A DNA stretch of 64,000 nucleotides from Candidatus Kuenenia stuttgartensis (GCA_945875585.1 CAMCLK010000011.1:39767-103766); one strand, 5' to 3'; positions 53,265-63,091 are shown, counted from the stretch's first letter. Notes: a model not told the origin generated them from the letters alone. Translations and numbers: made by a program.

Positions 53265-55868
53265 ATGAACGCGCTTTGCTTGCTGGCCCTGCTGGGCATG
53301 GCCGCGCCTCCCATTGTGTTGACTGGAGCCACAGTTCACCCAGTCGATGGGCCAACCATTCCCAAAGGCGTGGTCGTGGTACGCGATGGCAAAATCGTGT
53401 CCGTAGGCGCCGTGGGCACCGTTGCTATTCCGAAAGGGGCCGATATCCGCGACCTCACCGGCCTGACGCTGATTCCCGGGCTGGTTGATACCCATTCGCA
53501 CCTCGGCCTGTTCAGCAGGCCTGGGGTAAGCGCCAACAGCGACGGCAACGAAGGTTCAGGGCCCATCCAACCTGCGCTGCGCGCACTCGATGCCGTCTCG
53601 CCCGATGACCCCGGCATCCGCATGGCGCTATCGGGTGGTTTGACCACAGCGAACATTATGCCCGGTTCTGGCAACGCTATCGGCGGCCAAACGGTGTATG
53701 TGAAAATGCGCGGGGGCACCATCGAAGCCATGCGTGTGGAAGGCAACGGAGTGCTGGGCGGCCTGAAAATGGCCAATGGAGAAAACCCGAAGAACTTCAA
53801 TTTTGGATCGCGAAAGGCCGCACCCGGTACCCGCATGAAGATCTTTGCCTTGCAGCGCGAAACGTTTCTAAAAGCTCGCGATTACCAAGCTCTTTGGGCT
53901 CGCCATCGAGAGGCACTGGCCAAAGACCCCAAGGCTGTGCCACCCGACCGCGATATTGGCATGGAACCGCTCGTTGAGGTTCTGGAACGCAAACGCACCG
54001 TCCACTTCCACTGCCATCGCGCCGATGACCTGATGTCTGCTCTCCGGCTGGCCAAGGAATTCGGATTTGATCTGGTTCTGCAACATGCCTCGGAAGGCTA
54101 CAAAATTCTACCCGAACTCAAAGCCGCCAATGCCTCGGTTTCCTTGACTGTGGTAGACAGCCCGGGCGGCAAAGCCGAGGTCGCCGGACTCATTGAAGAA
54201 AACGCGGCAGCACTGGCGGAAGCAGGCGTGCGCGTCGCCATCAATACCGACGATCCTGTAACAGAATCACGATTCCTGCTGCGCACAGGCTCCATAGTTG
54301 TCCGCGGGGGCATGAGCGAGCAACGAGCGCTGGAATCGCTTACCATCAACCCGGCGCGCATGCTGAAGCTCGACCACCGTGTTGGGTCGATCAAACCTGG
54401 CCTCGATGCGGACCTTGTCGTTCTTTCCGGATCGCCTTTTTCCGTATACACCCAGGTGCTGGAAACGTGGATCGATGGCGAGGTTCGCTTCCGCCGCAAT
54501 AAACCAGACGATGCCCGCTACCAGACAGGTGGCTTCGCACTGCCGGGAGGCGATTTACGCCATCCCGGCGTTGTGGCTCCGGTTGCACCGTTGCCGGCTG
54601 CCAAAATACCTGCTGGGCCGGGCGCGCCATTCAAAGGCACACCAACCCGCTATGCCATTCGCGCTGGCCGATTGTTTGACGGCACACAATTTCTCGAAGC
54701 CATGACCGTTGTTGTTTCGGATGGAAAAATAGAAAGTGTTAGCCCGACAGCAACAACAAAACTGCCTGCCAACCTCCCGGTGATCAACGCCGCCGAAGTC
54801 ACACCCGGGCTGATCGACGGTCACGGCTGCGCTGGCATCTCTGGTGGTCTGAACATACCAGCCGATCAGGATCAGGATGAAACAACCGATTCTGTTGGTG
54901 CCGAACTGCGTGTCCTCGATGCCTTCAATCCAGACGATGGCCTTTTGGAATTTGTCCGCCGCCATGGCGTGACCGCTGTGCATGTGCTGCCGGGACGCAA
55001 GACCCTCATTGCCGGGCAATCGGCGGTATTTCAGTCGCATGGCCGCACGGCCGAGGCAATGCTGATTCCTTCCCCGGGAGTCTTGGTGTGCAATCTGGGA
55101 GAACCAGCCAAGGAAACCCATGCGGGGAAAATAACCACACGCATGGCAGTGGCCTCGAATCTGCGTCAGGCATTTGAACAGGGGCGGGCCCACGCGGCCA
55201 AATCCGCGGCAAAAACTGATAAGTCCGCACCAGCCAACCCGCGCCTCGATGCCTTGGCCCAAGCCGCCACAGGCAAACTGCCGGTGCTTTTCTGCGCGCA
55301 CCGCGCCGACGATATCAATACAGCCCTCCGTTTGGCTGAAGAATTCAAACTCGATGCGCGATTGGGGCTTGCTGGCGAAGGATACCTGCTGGCAGATGTT
55401 ATTGCTGCATCGAAGATGCCGGTATTCCTGCACCCGCCCTTGCTGCGCGCCGGCAACAGCATGGAAACACTGAATGTGTACACCGGCTCGGCCCGTATGC
55501 TGGGAGCGCGTGGCGTGCCCGTAGTGCTGGGAAGCTCATTCGAGGGATACGTTCCAAAAATCCGCAATATCCGCTCCGAAGCGGGCGCTGCCGCAGCAAC
55601 AGGTTGGCCACGGGAAGAGGCGCTGGCCTCCATCACTTCGCGCGCCGCACGGGTATTGGGAATTGACAGGGGAACGATTGCCGCTGGAAAACAAGCCGAT
55701 CTGGCATTGTTCGACGGCGACCCTCTCGAAAACGCGACCCACGCCACGCACACCATTATTGCTGGCAGGGTGGTATATAACCGCGCTGAATTTCTGGAGT
55801 TGCCATTGGCTCGGCGTGGTCTACTGCTTTCCGGTGCTTCCGGCCCGGGGTGCTGTCTCGGTTGGTAG
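53265..55868 (+). CDS. Tandem amidohydrolase-domain protein
   Basis: 867 aa made of two amidohydrolase modules. The first (~15-430) has PGLVDTHSHLG with the metal pair H77/H79, HFHCHRADD, LQHASEGYK and INTDDPV, as in imidazolonepropionase-like enzymes. The second (~465-850) repeats the scaffold (YAIRAGRLFDGTQFLEAM..., VTPGLIDGHGCAG, FCAHRADDINTALRLAEEF) but its HxH is HGC (H520, C522) and the terminal Asp motif is changed to LGSSFEG, so it is probably not catalytic. An N-terminal hydrophobic stretch suggests export. The ThuA-like gene follows after 30 nt. Substrate unknown. Confidence 0.88.
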   Translation: MNALCLLALLGMAAPPIVLTGATVHPVDGPTIPKGVVVVRDGKIVSVGAVGTVAIPKGADIRDLTGLTLIPGLVDTHSHLGLFSRPGVSANSDGNEGSGPIQPALRALDAVSPDDPGIRMALSGGLTTANIMPGSGNAIGGQTVYVKMRGGTIEAMRVEGNGVLGGLKMANGENPKNFNFGSRKAAPGTRMKIFALQRETFLKARDYQALWARHREALAKDPKAVPPDRDIGMEPLVEVLERKRTVHFHCHRADDLMSALRLAKEFGFDLVLQHASEGYKILPELKAANASVSLTVVDSPGGKAEVAGLIEENAAALAEAGVRVAINTDDPVTESRFLLRTGSIVVRGGMSEQRALESLTINPARMLKLDHRVGSIKPGLDADLVVLSGSPFSVYTQVLETWIDGEVRFRRNKPDDARYQTGGFALPGGDLRHPGVVAPVAPLPAAKIPAGPGAPFKGTPTRYAIRAGRLFDGTQFLEAMTVVVSDGKIESVSPTATTKLPANLPVINAAEVTPGLIDGHGCAGISGGLNIPADQDQDETTDSVGAELRVLDAFNPDDGLLEFVRRHGVTAVHVLPGRKTLIAGQSAVFQSHGRTAEAMLIPSPGVLVCNLGEPAKETHAGKITTRMAVASNLRQAFEQGRAHAAKSAAKTDKSAPANPRLDALAQAATGKLPVLFCAHRADDINTALRLAEEFKLDARLGLAGEGYLLADVIAASKMPVFLHPPLLRAGNSMETLNVYTGSARMLGARGVPVVLGSSFEGYVPKIRNIRSEAGAAAATGWPREEALASITSRAARVLGIDRGTIAAGKQADLALFDGDPLENATHATHTIIAGRVVYNRAEFLELPLARRGLLLSGASGPGCCLGW

Positions 55869-55898
55869 TTTTTCTTTTCTGTTACTGGAGCCTCCCCT

Positions 55899-56705
55899 AT
55901 GAACGCGTTGTTGCTTCTTGCCCTGCTTGTGCCCTCAGAACCGCCACCCATTAAGGCGTTGCTCATTACCGGTGGTTGCTGCCACGACTACAACGTGCAG
56001 AAACTGATCATCAGCGAAGGCACCGCTGCGCGCGCCAGAATCGAATGGGTGATCGTTCAGGATGGCGGAACCAAGACCAACAGCCGTATCGCCCTGCACG
56101 AAAAATCTGACTGGGCCAAAGGCTTCGACGTGGTGATCCACAACGAATGCTTTGCCGATGTCAAAGACCCCGCCTGGACTGACAACATTGTCAAACCACA
56201 CCGCGAAGGCACAGGCGCTGTGCTCATCCATTGCGCCATGCACTGCTACCGCGACGGTACCGGCGAATGGTTCAAATTCTGTGGTGTTACCTCGCACCGC
56301 CATGGCGCGCACTACCCATTCGATGTGGTGCCAGCCTCAGCCAAGGCGCACCCTATTTTAGGCAAATTCCCGGATCGCTGGACCACACCTCAAGGCGAAC
56401 TGTATCAGGTGGTGGCAACGGGCGACAACTGCGTGCCGCTGGCCACCGCCAAAAGCAAGGAAACAAAAAAGGACGAGGTCTGCGTGTGGACCAACCAGTA
56501 CGGCAAGGGACGCGTCTTTGGCACCACGATCGGTCATTACAACAGTGAAATGGCTGACCCGATCTTCTTGGATATGCTCACACGCGGCATCATCTGGTCG
56601 GCCAAGAAAGACGAAAAAGATTACCTGAAGCCTTTCGACGCCACCAAGACCCGCTTCCGTTGGGAAACGCCCAAGGATTCAAAGGAACCACCCAAGGCGA
56701 AGTAA
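55899..56705 (+). CDS. ThuA-like protein (trehalose-utilization family)
   Basis: 268 aa. An N-terminal hydrophobic stretch (MNALLLLALLVPSEPPP) is followed by IKALLITGGCCHDYNVQKLIIS, FDVVIHNECFADVKD, GTGAVLIHCAMHCYRD and GRVFGTTIGHYNSEM, which match the ThuA-like domain (a glutamine-amidotransferase-like fold). Very common in planctomycetes, sometimes fused to cytochromes; exact reaction unknown. It follows the amidohydrolase gene closely and probably shares its transcript. Confidence 0.9.
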   Translation: MNALLLLALLVPSEPPPIKALLITGGCCHDYNVQKLIISEGTAARARIEWVIVQDGGTKTNSRIALHEKSDWAKGFDVVIHNECFADVKDPAWTDNIVKPHREGTGAVLIHCAMHCYRDGTGEWFKFCGVTSHRHGAHYPFDVVPASAKAHPILGKFPDRWTTPQGELYQVVATGDNCVPLATAKSKETKKDEVCVWTNQYGKGRVFGTTIGHYNSEMADPIFLDMLTRGIIWSAKKDEKDYLKPFDATKTRFRWETPKDSKEPPKAK

Positions 56706-56727
56706 CGGGACTATAAAGATGCGAAGT

Positions 56728-56755
56728 TGATCCCCCAACACACGTTGGGGGATCA
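56728..56755. terminator. 12-bp hairpin between converging genes
   Basis: TGATCCCCCAAC (56728-56739) and GTTGGGGGATCA (56744-56755) form a perfect stem with an ACAC loop. It lies between the ThuA-like gene (+) and the end of the DUF1501 gene (-). No T-tract on either side, so Rho-independent strength is uncertain. Confidence 0.6.
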
Positions 56756-56774
56756 TGAAATCAGCATTCGCAAC

Positions 56775-58214
56775 TCAGGCTGTCAATTCTGGAATCGCTT
56801 TGCCATGGTCAACAATGGGCGTTGGCCGACCATTGAAGTCTTTGATGAGCGTCTTGGCGTAATCGATACCAAGGTGGTTGTAAATGGTTGCCAAAAAGTC
56901 TCCCGGATAACAGACGCGGTCGATGGAATCTTCACCGCGTTTATCTGTGGCACCAATGACCTGACCCGTTTTAATGCCGCCACCCGCCCAGATATTTGAA
57001 AAACCGCGAGGCCAGTGATCGCGCCCGGGTTGCGACGTACCGGCAGGCGCACTCGCGTCGCCTGCACCGGTGCTGGCTGCATAACTGATTTTGGGGGTGC
57101 GGCCAAATTCACCCGTGACTACCACCAACACACGGTCATCGAGTCCACGCGCATAAACATCTTCAATGAGCGCGGAAACTGCCTGGTCGTAGACGGGGCT
57201 GCGGAATTTCATGGCATCGAAAACATGCTGATTCACGGCGTGGTCGTCCCAGTTCTGCACACGGCCGCAAAGCGGGCCGCTCAGGCTGGTGGTTACCACA
57301 TCGACTCCCGCTTCCACAAGGCGACGGGCCAAAAGCAATTGCTGGCCCCATGCGTTGCGGCCGTACCGATCACGAACGCGGGCATCTTCCCGGCTAAGGT
57401 CAAACGCGATCTTCGTTTGAGGATTTGTGAGAAGCGTCATGGCCTGCGACTCGAATTCGTCGAGTGCTGCCAATTCACGGGCATGGTCGAAGCTGCGTTC
57501 CAGAGTGTCGAGCTTCTGCCGCAAGGTGGACCTCCGGCCAATACGCCGCACTTCCTCGGCATCGGTCAAACCGATATTGGGCACGGAAAACGTTGGGGCA
57601 TCCGGATTACCCGAAACAACGAACGGGGAATAGGAATCGCCCAGATACGCCGGGCCGTTGTATTCAAGTGGCGGGTTGATGCCGACGTAGGCAGGCAACG
57701 GATTGGAGCGGGGCCCTTTTTGGGCCAATAAATAATTCGAAACTGTCATCCAATCGGGATATCTGGGCTTGGGCTTGTCGCGTGTATCGGGGTCGCCCGA
57801 CAGAAGCTGCATCGACCCGGCAGGATGCCCACCCGCCGATTGCCGCATCGAACGCAACACCACCAGCTTGTCGGCAATGGCGGCCTGCCTGGGCATCAGT
57901 TCGGTGAATTGAAGGCCGGGCACTTTGGTGGGAATGAGTTTGAATGGACCGCGGTATTCACTGCCGGAGTCCGGTTTCGGATCGTACGAATCGATATGCG
58001 ACATGCCTCCCGGCTGCCACACCATAATGACTGCTTTTTTCGCGGCAGATGAATTACCAGCACCTTGAGCGCGGCTATGGCTCTGAAGCTTGAGGATATT
58101 GGGGAGACTCAGGGTTGCAAAACCCGCCAAGCCAGTTTGCAAAAACGCGCGACGGCCGCCCGAACCAAACTGAATCGGGCCACGGCAGTCGGAGGTAGGG
58201 GTTGAGTGGCTCAT
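56775..58214 (-). CDS. DUF1501 secreted protein (operon member)
   Basis: 479 aa. Twin-arginine-like signal GGRRAFLQTGLAGFATLSLPN, then KKAVIMVWQPGGMSHIDSYDPKPDS (DUF1501 signature), KLVVLRSMRQSAGGHPAGSMQLLSG and DRVLVVVTGEFGRTPKI. ATG 58214 overlaps the stop of the upstream gene by 4 nt (ATGA) and has GGAG 5 nt before it. Third gene of the DUF1549/DUF1553 - PPC-like - DUF1501 operon, a combination typical of planctomycetes and thought to act on polysaccharides, without proof. Confidence 0.94.
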   Translation of the reverse strand: MSHSTPTSDCRGPIQFGSGGRRAFLQTGLAGFATLSLPNILKLQSHSRAQGAGNSSAAKKAVIMVWQPGGMSHIDSYDPKPDSGSEYRGPFKLIPTKVPGLQFTELMPRQAAIADKLVVLRSMRQSAGGHPAGSMQLLSGDPDTRDKPKPRYPDWMTVSNYLLAQKGPRSNPLPAYVGINPPLEYNGPAYLGDSYSPFVVSGNPDAPTFSVPNIGLTDAEEVRRIGRRSTLRQKLDTLERSFDHARELAALDEFESQAMTLLTNPQTKIAFDLSREDARVRDRYGRNAWGQQLLLARRLVEAGVDVVTTSLSGPLCGRVQNWDDHAVNQHVFDAMKFRSPVYDQAVSALIEDVYARGLDDRVLVVVTGEFGRTPKISYAASTGAGDASAPAGTSQPGRDHWPRGFSNIWAGGGIKTGQVIGATDKRGEDSIDRVCYPGDFLATIYNHLGIDYAKTLIKDFNGRPTPIVDHGKAIPELTA

Positions 58215-60472
58215 TTCTTCTCCATTGGCTTGACGCGGATCGTGATCGGTTCGCATACCACAATGTCGGCAATGTCGCGGGGTTGCGCTGCTTCCGTGGC
58301 CCTTTTCAATTGATCCTTGGTCGCATTCAAAGCTTCCGTGGCCGCTTTCATTTTTGCATTCACAGCTGCCATGGCCTTGACCATCTGTTCCTTTTTCGCT
58401 GGCGGCGCTGCCTGAACATCGCTTGCCACCTTCTTGACTTCGGCCTCCAGCGTTTTGACTTCCACGGAGATCTTCTTCGAAGCCGCTTCGGCTGCAGCAA
58501 CGGATTCCGGCTGATGGCGGTACTTCACCACCGCACCGCCCAAAAACGAAACCAGATATTCGCCCGGAGCAATCTTCAAAGCGCCAAGGTCAAGAACTGC
58601 TTGGGAACCTTCGGCTTTGATCGGCAAATCGAAACCCGGTGATTTCTCAAAAGCCGCCCCAATGGCCCGCATCTGGATCTTGTCGCCCGAAAACTCGCTG
58701 GTGCGCTTATATACCAACGGAATGGTCAGCTTTTCACCCACACGGGCTTCCACCACCGGTGTCTTCGCGGCAATGGTTAAAGGGGCGCGGTCAAAACCGC
58801 TCACCGATACTGGCACGTCGGCTAGTAACCTCGGGCTGGGGATCTCGCCCCATGAATCGGGAATAGGCCACGCGACCGACGCGAGTCGGCATGGGCGAAC
58901 CACATCTTTGCCATCTAATTTTGAACGCCCCACGAACGTGGCATTGGCGTAACCGCGCGGCGCGTCTTCTTGTGCTGTGATCAGCATCATACCGCGCGAT
59001 TGACCCGCCGGAATCTTAAGCCCATGGGCAGTCACACCCTTGGGAAGACCTTCCATCGACAGGTCGATGTCGCCGTCAAAACCATCGCGCCGAAACGCTA
59101 CCACCTCAAGAGCCATGGTGGCTCCACCACGCAAGGCTATCGGTTTGGACAAGGCATTGCGGTCGCCGTTGCGCAACTCCATGTGCATGGCCCAAGCAAC
59201 AAGGGCGAAATCTGGTTCAGCCCGGCGAATAATCAACCTGTAACTGTGGTTGGGTTCGCTGCGTGTGCCACCGAACAGATCGGTCATCTGGAGGCGGTGA
59301 ATCCCATTTTCCTTGATGACCAACTTGCCAAGAATGTCAGATGTTCCAGCGTTGTAGGGTGGACCATCGTAGGCATAACCGTTGCTCGATACTTTCACAG
59401 GGCTGGGAATATCCGCCAATTCAAGAACATCGACAAGCTTATCGGCTGCTCCCTTTTCACCCCGAACAACATGCTGCACCAAAAGCGATGGATCGGTAGG
59501 CAGGTCGAACCGTTCAGAGACCACCTCAATCCACCACTGGTCACCTTTTTTCGCTTCAAATTCAAAAACATCCACATCGGCTGCCGGAAAAAAACGACCC
59601 GAGATATCGCAAGGCAAGGCAATACGCTGGGCATGGGCCCCATCGTTGTTGGGCTCCACTTCCGCCAGTTTTGATTGAGCAGAAAGCCCGATGGGCGGCC
59701 ACGAATACGAATTCACCGGTTTGGTGGATGCCTGACGGACAATGGGAGTTCCAGCAGGCTGCTCCCACAAGCCAAGCCTGTAATAAAATGCCGGACCACC
59801 CTTAAAAGTAAGTTCATGGAGCTTGATCACATACGAGCCATCTTTGGGCACCGCAAAATCAAGCACGCCGCCCCGGCGTTCCACCAGCAAATCACGCCCC
59901 GCCGAATCTGCAATAATGACGGTGGCGTTCAGCTTCGAATCGATGCCGCGGGTAGCACAATCCACCACTAACCGCATGCCTTTTTTCGCCTGAAACGTGA
60001 AGAAATCAACGGATCTATCGGTAATGGTGCTGTTGCATACCGAATTAAGCGGTAGCTCCTGAGCCGTGGCCAGTGTCTTGTTGGGTTTGGCTGGCACCAC
60101 CTCGGTCAGCGTTCCCACCGCGAAAATACGCGACGACGATATACCAAGCCGCGTCATCACCCGCGCTTCGTAAAGACCTGCTGGGCAATCTGGGGAAATG
60201 GTCACCACGTACCGATAGGTTACAGTTTTCCCGGCGGCGTCTTTCTTGGGTATCGCCTTAATGCGCGGATCGGAAAACAGCAAATCGCCAGCTTCATCCA
60301 AATGCTCGCCAGTAATGGCAATCTCAACCTGAGTACCCACCTTGCCGCCCATGGGCATGGTTGTCAGCAGGCGCGGCGCGGGCAACCCGACTGATTGCGC
60401 CAATAACATCGAGGCACAACCAAGGGATACGGCACATGCCAGAACAATCGGGTGGAACTGTCGCGACATCAT
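58211..60472 (-). CDS. Secreted PPC-domain-like protein
   Basis: 753 aa. Signal peptide, then a beta domain with TTMPMGGKVGTQVEIAITGEHLDEAGDLLF (IPT-like start), followed by pre-peptidase C-terminal-like beta-sandwiches (~150-230 SVDFFTFQAKKGMRLVVDCATRGID; ~290-350 DVDVFEFEAKKGDQWWIEVVSERF). The C-terminal ~60 residues are a charged coiled coil (AAEAASKKISVEVKTLEAEVKKV). It is sandwiched between the DUF1549/DUF1553 gene (16 nt) and the DUF1501 gene (4-nt overlap). Probably a secreted partner of the cytochrome protein; no catalytic motif seen. Confidence 0.87.
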   Translation of the reverse strand: MMSRQFHPIVLACAVSLGCASMLLAQSVGLPAPRLLTTMPMGGKVGTQVEIAITGEHLDEAGDLLFSDPRIKAIPKKDAAGKTVTYRYVVTISPDCPAGLYEARVMTRLGISSSRIFAVGTLTEVVPAKPNKTLATAQELPLNSVCNSTITDRSVDFFTFQAKKGMRLVVDCATRGIDSKLNATVIIADSAGRDLLVERRGGVLDFAVPKDGSYVIKLHELTFKGGPAFYYRLGLWEQPAGTPIVRQASTKPVNSYSWPPIGLSAQSKLAEVEPNNDGAHAQRIALPCDISGRFFPAADVDVFEFEAKKGDQWWIEVVSERFDLPTDPSLLVQHVVRGEKGAADKLVDVLELADIPSPVKVSSNGYAYDGPPYNAGTSDILGKLVIKENGIHRLQMTDLFGGTRSEPNHSYRLIIRRAEPDFALVAWAMHMELRNGDRNALSKPIALRGGATMALEVVAFRRDGFDGDIDLSMEGLPKGVTAHGLKIPAGQSRGMMLITAQEDAPRGYANATFVGRSKLDGKDVVRPCRLASVAWPIPDSWGEIPSPRLLADVPVSVSGFDRAPLTIAAKTPVVEARVGEKLTIPLVYKRTSEFSGDKIQMRAIGAAFEKSPGFDLPIKAEGSQAVLDLGALKIAPGEYLVSFLGGAVVKYRHQPESVAAAEAASKKISVEVKTLEAEVKKVASDVQAAPPAKKEQMVKAMAAVNAKMKAATEALNATKDQLKRATEAAQPRDIADIVVCEPITIRVKPMEKK

Positions 60473-60488
60473 CACGATGGCCTTCCTT

Positions 60489-62711
60489 TTAGTGGTTGAA
60501 AAGAAATTCCTTGGTATTAAGCAACGCCCAGATCAGGTCCTGGAAATTCTCGCGCGCTGCCTTCTGCGCATCCACCTTCTGACCAGCCGCATTAACCCGC
60601 GCCTCGGTGAGGTAACCTAAAGCCGATTTCATTTCGTCAGCCCGAGGTTCACGGGAAAATGCCACCAGATAGAGTTCCCTGATCTTTTCTTCGGCTGGTC
60701 GCGTCTCTTTCGACAACTTCTCGGCCCTGCCATTCGGATGAGACAGTTTCCCGCGTATGTCAGACGCATTGATCAAATGCAGGCTTTGCGCCAGACTCGA
60801 CGACTGCACCCGCTCGCATTCACACACGCTTTCGCCTTCAGGCCGACCAAACACACGCAAAAACGGCGATGAACGGTTGTAGCTATTGTCTGGCAACGCC
60901 ACCGCGCGCGTTCCCGCAGGTAGATTCGCGAAATCAGTCTGGGTGTTGGCCAGTTGATCGATGGAATCGAGCATGACTTCAGCCGCCAAACGGCGCGGGT
61001 AATAACGGGAATAGTTTTGGCGGTCTCCGCCATTCTCTTTGTTCGGGACGGAGGTCAACTGGTAGGAACTTGAACGGGCAATGACACGCACCAGCTCTTT
61101 GAGGTCAAATCCGCTCGCTATAAAGTGTTTTTCCAGTGCCGATAGCAGTTCCGGGTTCGATGGAGGGTTCGATTCGCGAATATCATCTTCCGGTTCAATC
61201 AATCCCCGCTGAAAGAAATGCTTCCAGTAGCGGTTGACCAGAACCTTGGCAAAAAACGGGTTTTTGGGAGACTTCATCCAGTCAGCCAGCTTCAGTCGAG
61301 GATCTTCATCAGCCGCAATCGGTTGACCCTGATCGCCAAACGCCGCGGGTTTCAAAGGCAGGCGTGTTTTGATATTGGTGGCCGTCGCCATGCCGCGTTT
61401 ATGGAAAATCAGGTCTTCGCCGCGCGTGCCGGATGGTTTGCGCCCCACCTGGGCAAAATATGCTGCCAGCGAGTAGTAATCGTCTTGGCTCCAGCGCTCA
61501 AACGGATGGTGGTGGCACTGAGCGCACTGCATGCGCACGCCCAGAAACAACTGGGCCACATCTTCTATTTGATCTTTCGGTTCCTTCACCCGCTTGTACC
61601 ACGCCACGGGCGGGTTGCCGATCACTGTGCCGGTTGCTGCCAACAGTTCTCGCACAAACTGGTCGTACGGTTTATTTGCCAGCAGACTGTCGCGCACCCA
61701 GGCATGAAACGCAAAATTAGAAACGATATCGCTGGCATCATCCCGGCGGTTTTTCAGCACGGCGGTCCACTTGCTGGCAAAAAAATCGGCGTAGTCGGGG
61801 CTACGCAGGAGTTCCTCGATCCATTGGTCGCGTTTGTCTGGCGCCTTGTTGGCCAAAAACGCTTTCGCCTCGTCACCGGTTGGTAAACGACCGGCGATAT
61901 CGAGAGTGACCCGTCTCAAAAACGTGGCATCATCACACACAGCAGAAGGGGGAATGCCCAGTTCTTTCAAATTAGCAAACACAGCTTCATCGACAAAATT
62001 GTTCGCAGGGGGCAAGGAACCAACGGATGCACCCAGCGGAATGGCGGCATTGAACACCGCCACATAGCCTTGGTAACGAACCATCACGGCGACCTTGCCG
62101 GGAATATCCAGTGCCTTGACCAAGCCACTTTCGGAAACATCAGCCATGGCTTTGTCGTTCGATTCAAAAAGCGACTGGCTGGTGACGTCACGCACACTGC
62201 CATCCGAATAGCGCGCCATGGCTCGCAGTTGCTGCTGTTGCTGACGCCGCAGCGACCCTTTCAAAGGGTGCAAATCAATCCCCACCAGCTTCGGGCTGGT
62301 GGGACCATCCACCGGCACCCCTTGGCGAATCCAGTCGCGCACCACCGCGTAGCCAGGGGAAGACTTGGCAAGCCGGACTCCACCTCGGTGCGGCACCTGA
62401 CCAGAAGCTTTCAGCAGCAGAAGGCTTTGATCGGGGTTGGTGAACGATAGACGTCGGCCTCGGGCTTCCAGCACAATATGCTCAAAGTCTTCCGCAGGCT
62501 CAAAGCCCAGCAACGACAGTTGAAAACCGTTTTGCCCGCCTCCAGCCTTGGCATGGCAGATGCCCATGTTGCAGCCCGACTTGGTAAGAACCGGCATGAC
62601 ATCGTTCACAAAGCTAACGGGTCGGTCGGCAGCCATGGCCTGAGCAGCAGACAGGGCCATCACAAATGCAGCGGCCAACAATTGCCACGAATAGCTGGTG
62701 TCGCATCGCAT
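60489..62711 (-). CDS. DUF1549/DUF1553 planctomycete cytochrome-like protein
   Basis: 740 aa. Signal peptide, then VLTKSGCNMGICHAKAGG, a cysteine/histidine motif typical of the N-terminal cytochrome-like region in this family (C47, C52, H53). PSAVCDDATFLRRVTLDIAGRLPTGDEAKAFL marks DUF1549, VRMQCAQCHHHPFERWSQDDYY is a CxxCH heme-type motif, and FAKVLVNRYWKHFFQRGLIEPEDDIRESNPPSNPELL marks DUF1553. A Big2-like stretch lies between (~150-240). ATG 62711 with GGAG 8 nt upstream is chosen over ATG 62726. First gene of the three-gene operon; likely membrane-proximal redox role in the periplasm. Confidence 0.94.
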   Translation of the reverse strand: MRCDTSYSWQLLAAAFVMALSAAQAMAADRPVSFVNDVMPVLTKSGCNMGICHAKAGGGQNGFQLSLLGFEPAEDFEHIVLEARGRRLSFTNPDQSLLLLKASGQVPHRGGVRLAKSSPGYAVVRDWIRQGVPVDGPTSPKLVGIDLHPLKGSLRRQQQQQLRAMARYSDGSVRDVTSQSLFESNDKAMADVSESGLVKALDIPGKVAVMVRYQGYVAVFNAAIPLGASVGSLPPANNFVDEAVFANLKELGIPPSAVCDDATFLRRVTLDIAGRLPTGDEAKAFLANKAPDKRDQWIEELLRSPDYADFFASKWTAVLKNRRDDASDIVSNFAFHAWVRDSLLANKPYDQFVRELLAATGTVIGNPPVAWYKRVKEPKDQIEDVAQLFLGVRMQCAQCHHHPFERWSQDDYYSLAAYFAQVGRKPSGTRGEDLIFHKRGMATATNIKTRLPLKPAAFGDQGQPIAADEDPRLKLADWMKSPKNPFFAKVLVNRYWKHFFQRGLIEPEDDIRESNPPSNPELLSALEKHFIASGFDLKELVRVIARSSSYQLTSVPNKENGGDRQNYSRYYPRRLAAEVMLDSIDQLANTQTDFANLPAGTRAVALPDNSYNRSSPFLRVFGRPEGESVCECERVQSSSLAQSLHLINASDIRGKLSHPNGRAEKLSKETRPAEEKIRELYLVAFSREPRADEMKSALGYLTEARVNAAGQKVDAQKAARENFQDLIWALLNTKEFLFNH

Positions 62712-63091
62712 TCGGTTCCGCTCCATGGCAAACGCCTTTGGGAAGGCTCGATCGGGCGGGAGAAGAAACACACAGGCGGGAGAGCTCGATATCACGTCGT
62801 ATGCTTATTATGATGCACCTTATGCACGGGTGCAACCCGGAATGCGGGAAAAGGATAAGCAAACGACCCCTCGCGGGCATGCCCCAACCATCGGAACCGT
62901 AGAGCCCCGCACGGCTGAGTAAGTGGCCACGTTGAACTATCAAACACCACTACGGATCTCATAAAAACTCTGCGCGTTTCCGTCTCTGCCAGCGTGCCAG
63001 TCGACACGAAGGATGGCTTAGCTACGGCGCTCCGCCGCCTACGCACGCCCTCCTTCGGTCTCCTTCTGTCCCTACCTCACATGACCAGAAA
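62712..63091. other. Intergenic stretch, 380 nt, GC-rich structured on the right
   Basis: Upstream region of the DUF1549/DUF1553 operon and downstream region of the FGE-like gene. The part 62712-63000 shows no gene or strong repeat. The part 63001-63091 is GC-rich, with purine-rich repeats on the minus strand (GAAGGAG at two places) and nested inverted repeats described separately. Confidence 0.6.
63007..63057 (-). other. Nested inverted repeats downstream of the FGE-like gene
   Basis: CGAAGGA (63007-63013) pairs with TCCTTCG (63051-63057) as outer stem; inside, GGC/GCC (63015-63017 and 63047-63049) and CGGCG-CTC-CGCCG (63025-63037) can pair. It begins 34 nt after the stop codon on the minus strand. 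No T-tract follows, so a terminator is not the simplest reading; hairpins downstream of the variable repeat are known in some DGRs. Confidence 0.45.

Noticed and set aside
57015..57731. Long + strand open frame (238 codons) opposite the DUF1501 gene
   Set aside because: It lies entirely antisense to a clearly recognised gene and has no family motifs. Other long antisense frames (10825-11613, 37542-38234, 55166-55966, 58970-59674, 61218-61886) are rejected for the same reason.
62712..63091. Template repeat or reverse transcriptase for the suspected DGR
   Set aside because: The 380-nt gap contains no AAC-rich copy of the variable region and is too short for a reverse transcriptase; no AAC-repeat copy was noticed elsewhere in the window either.
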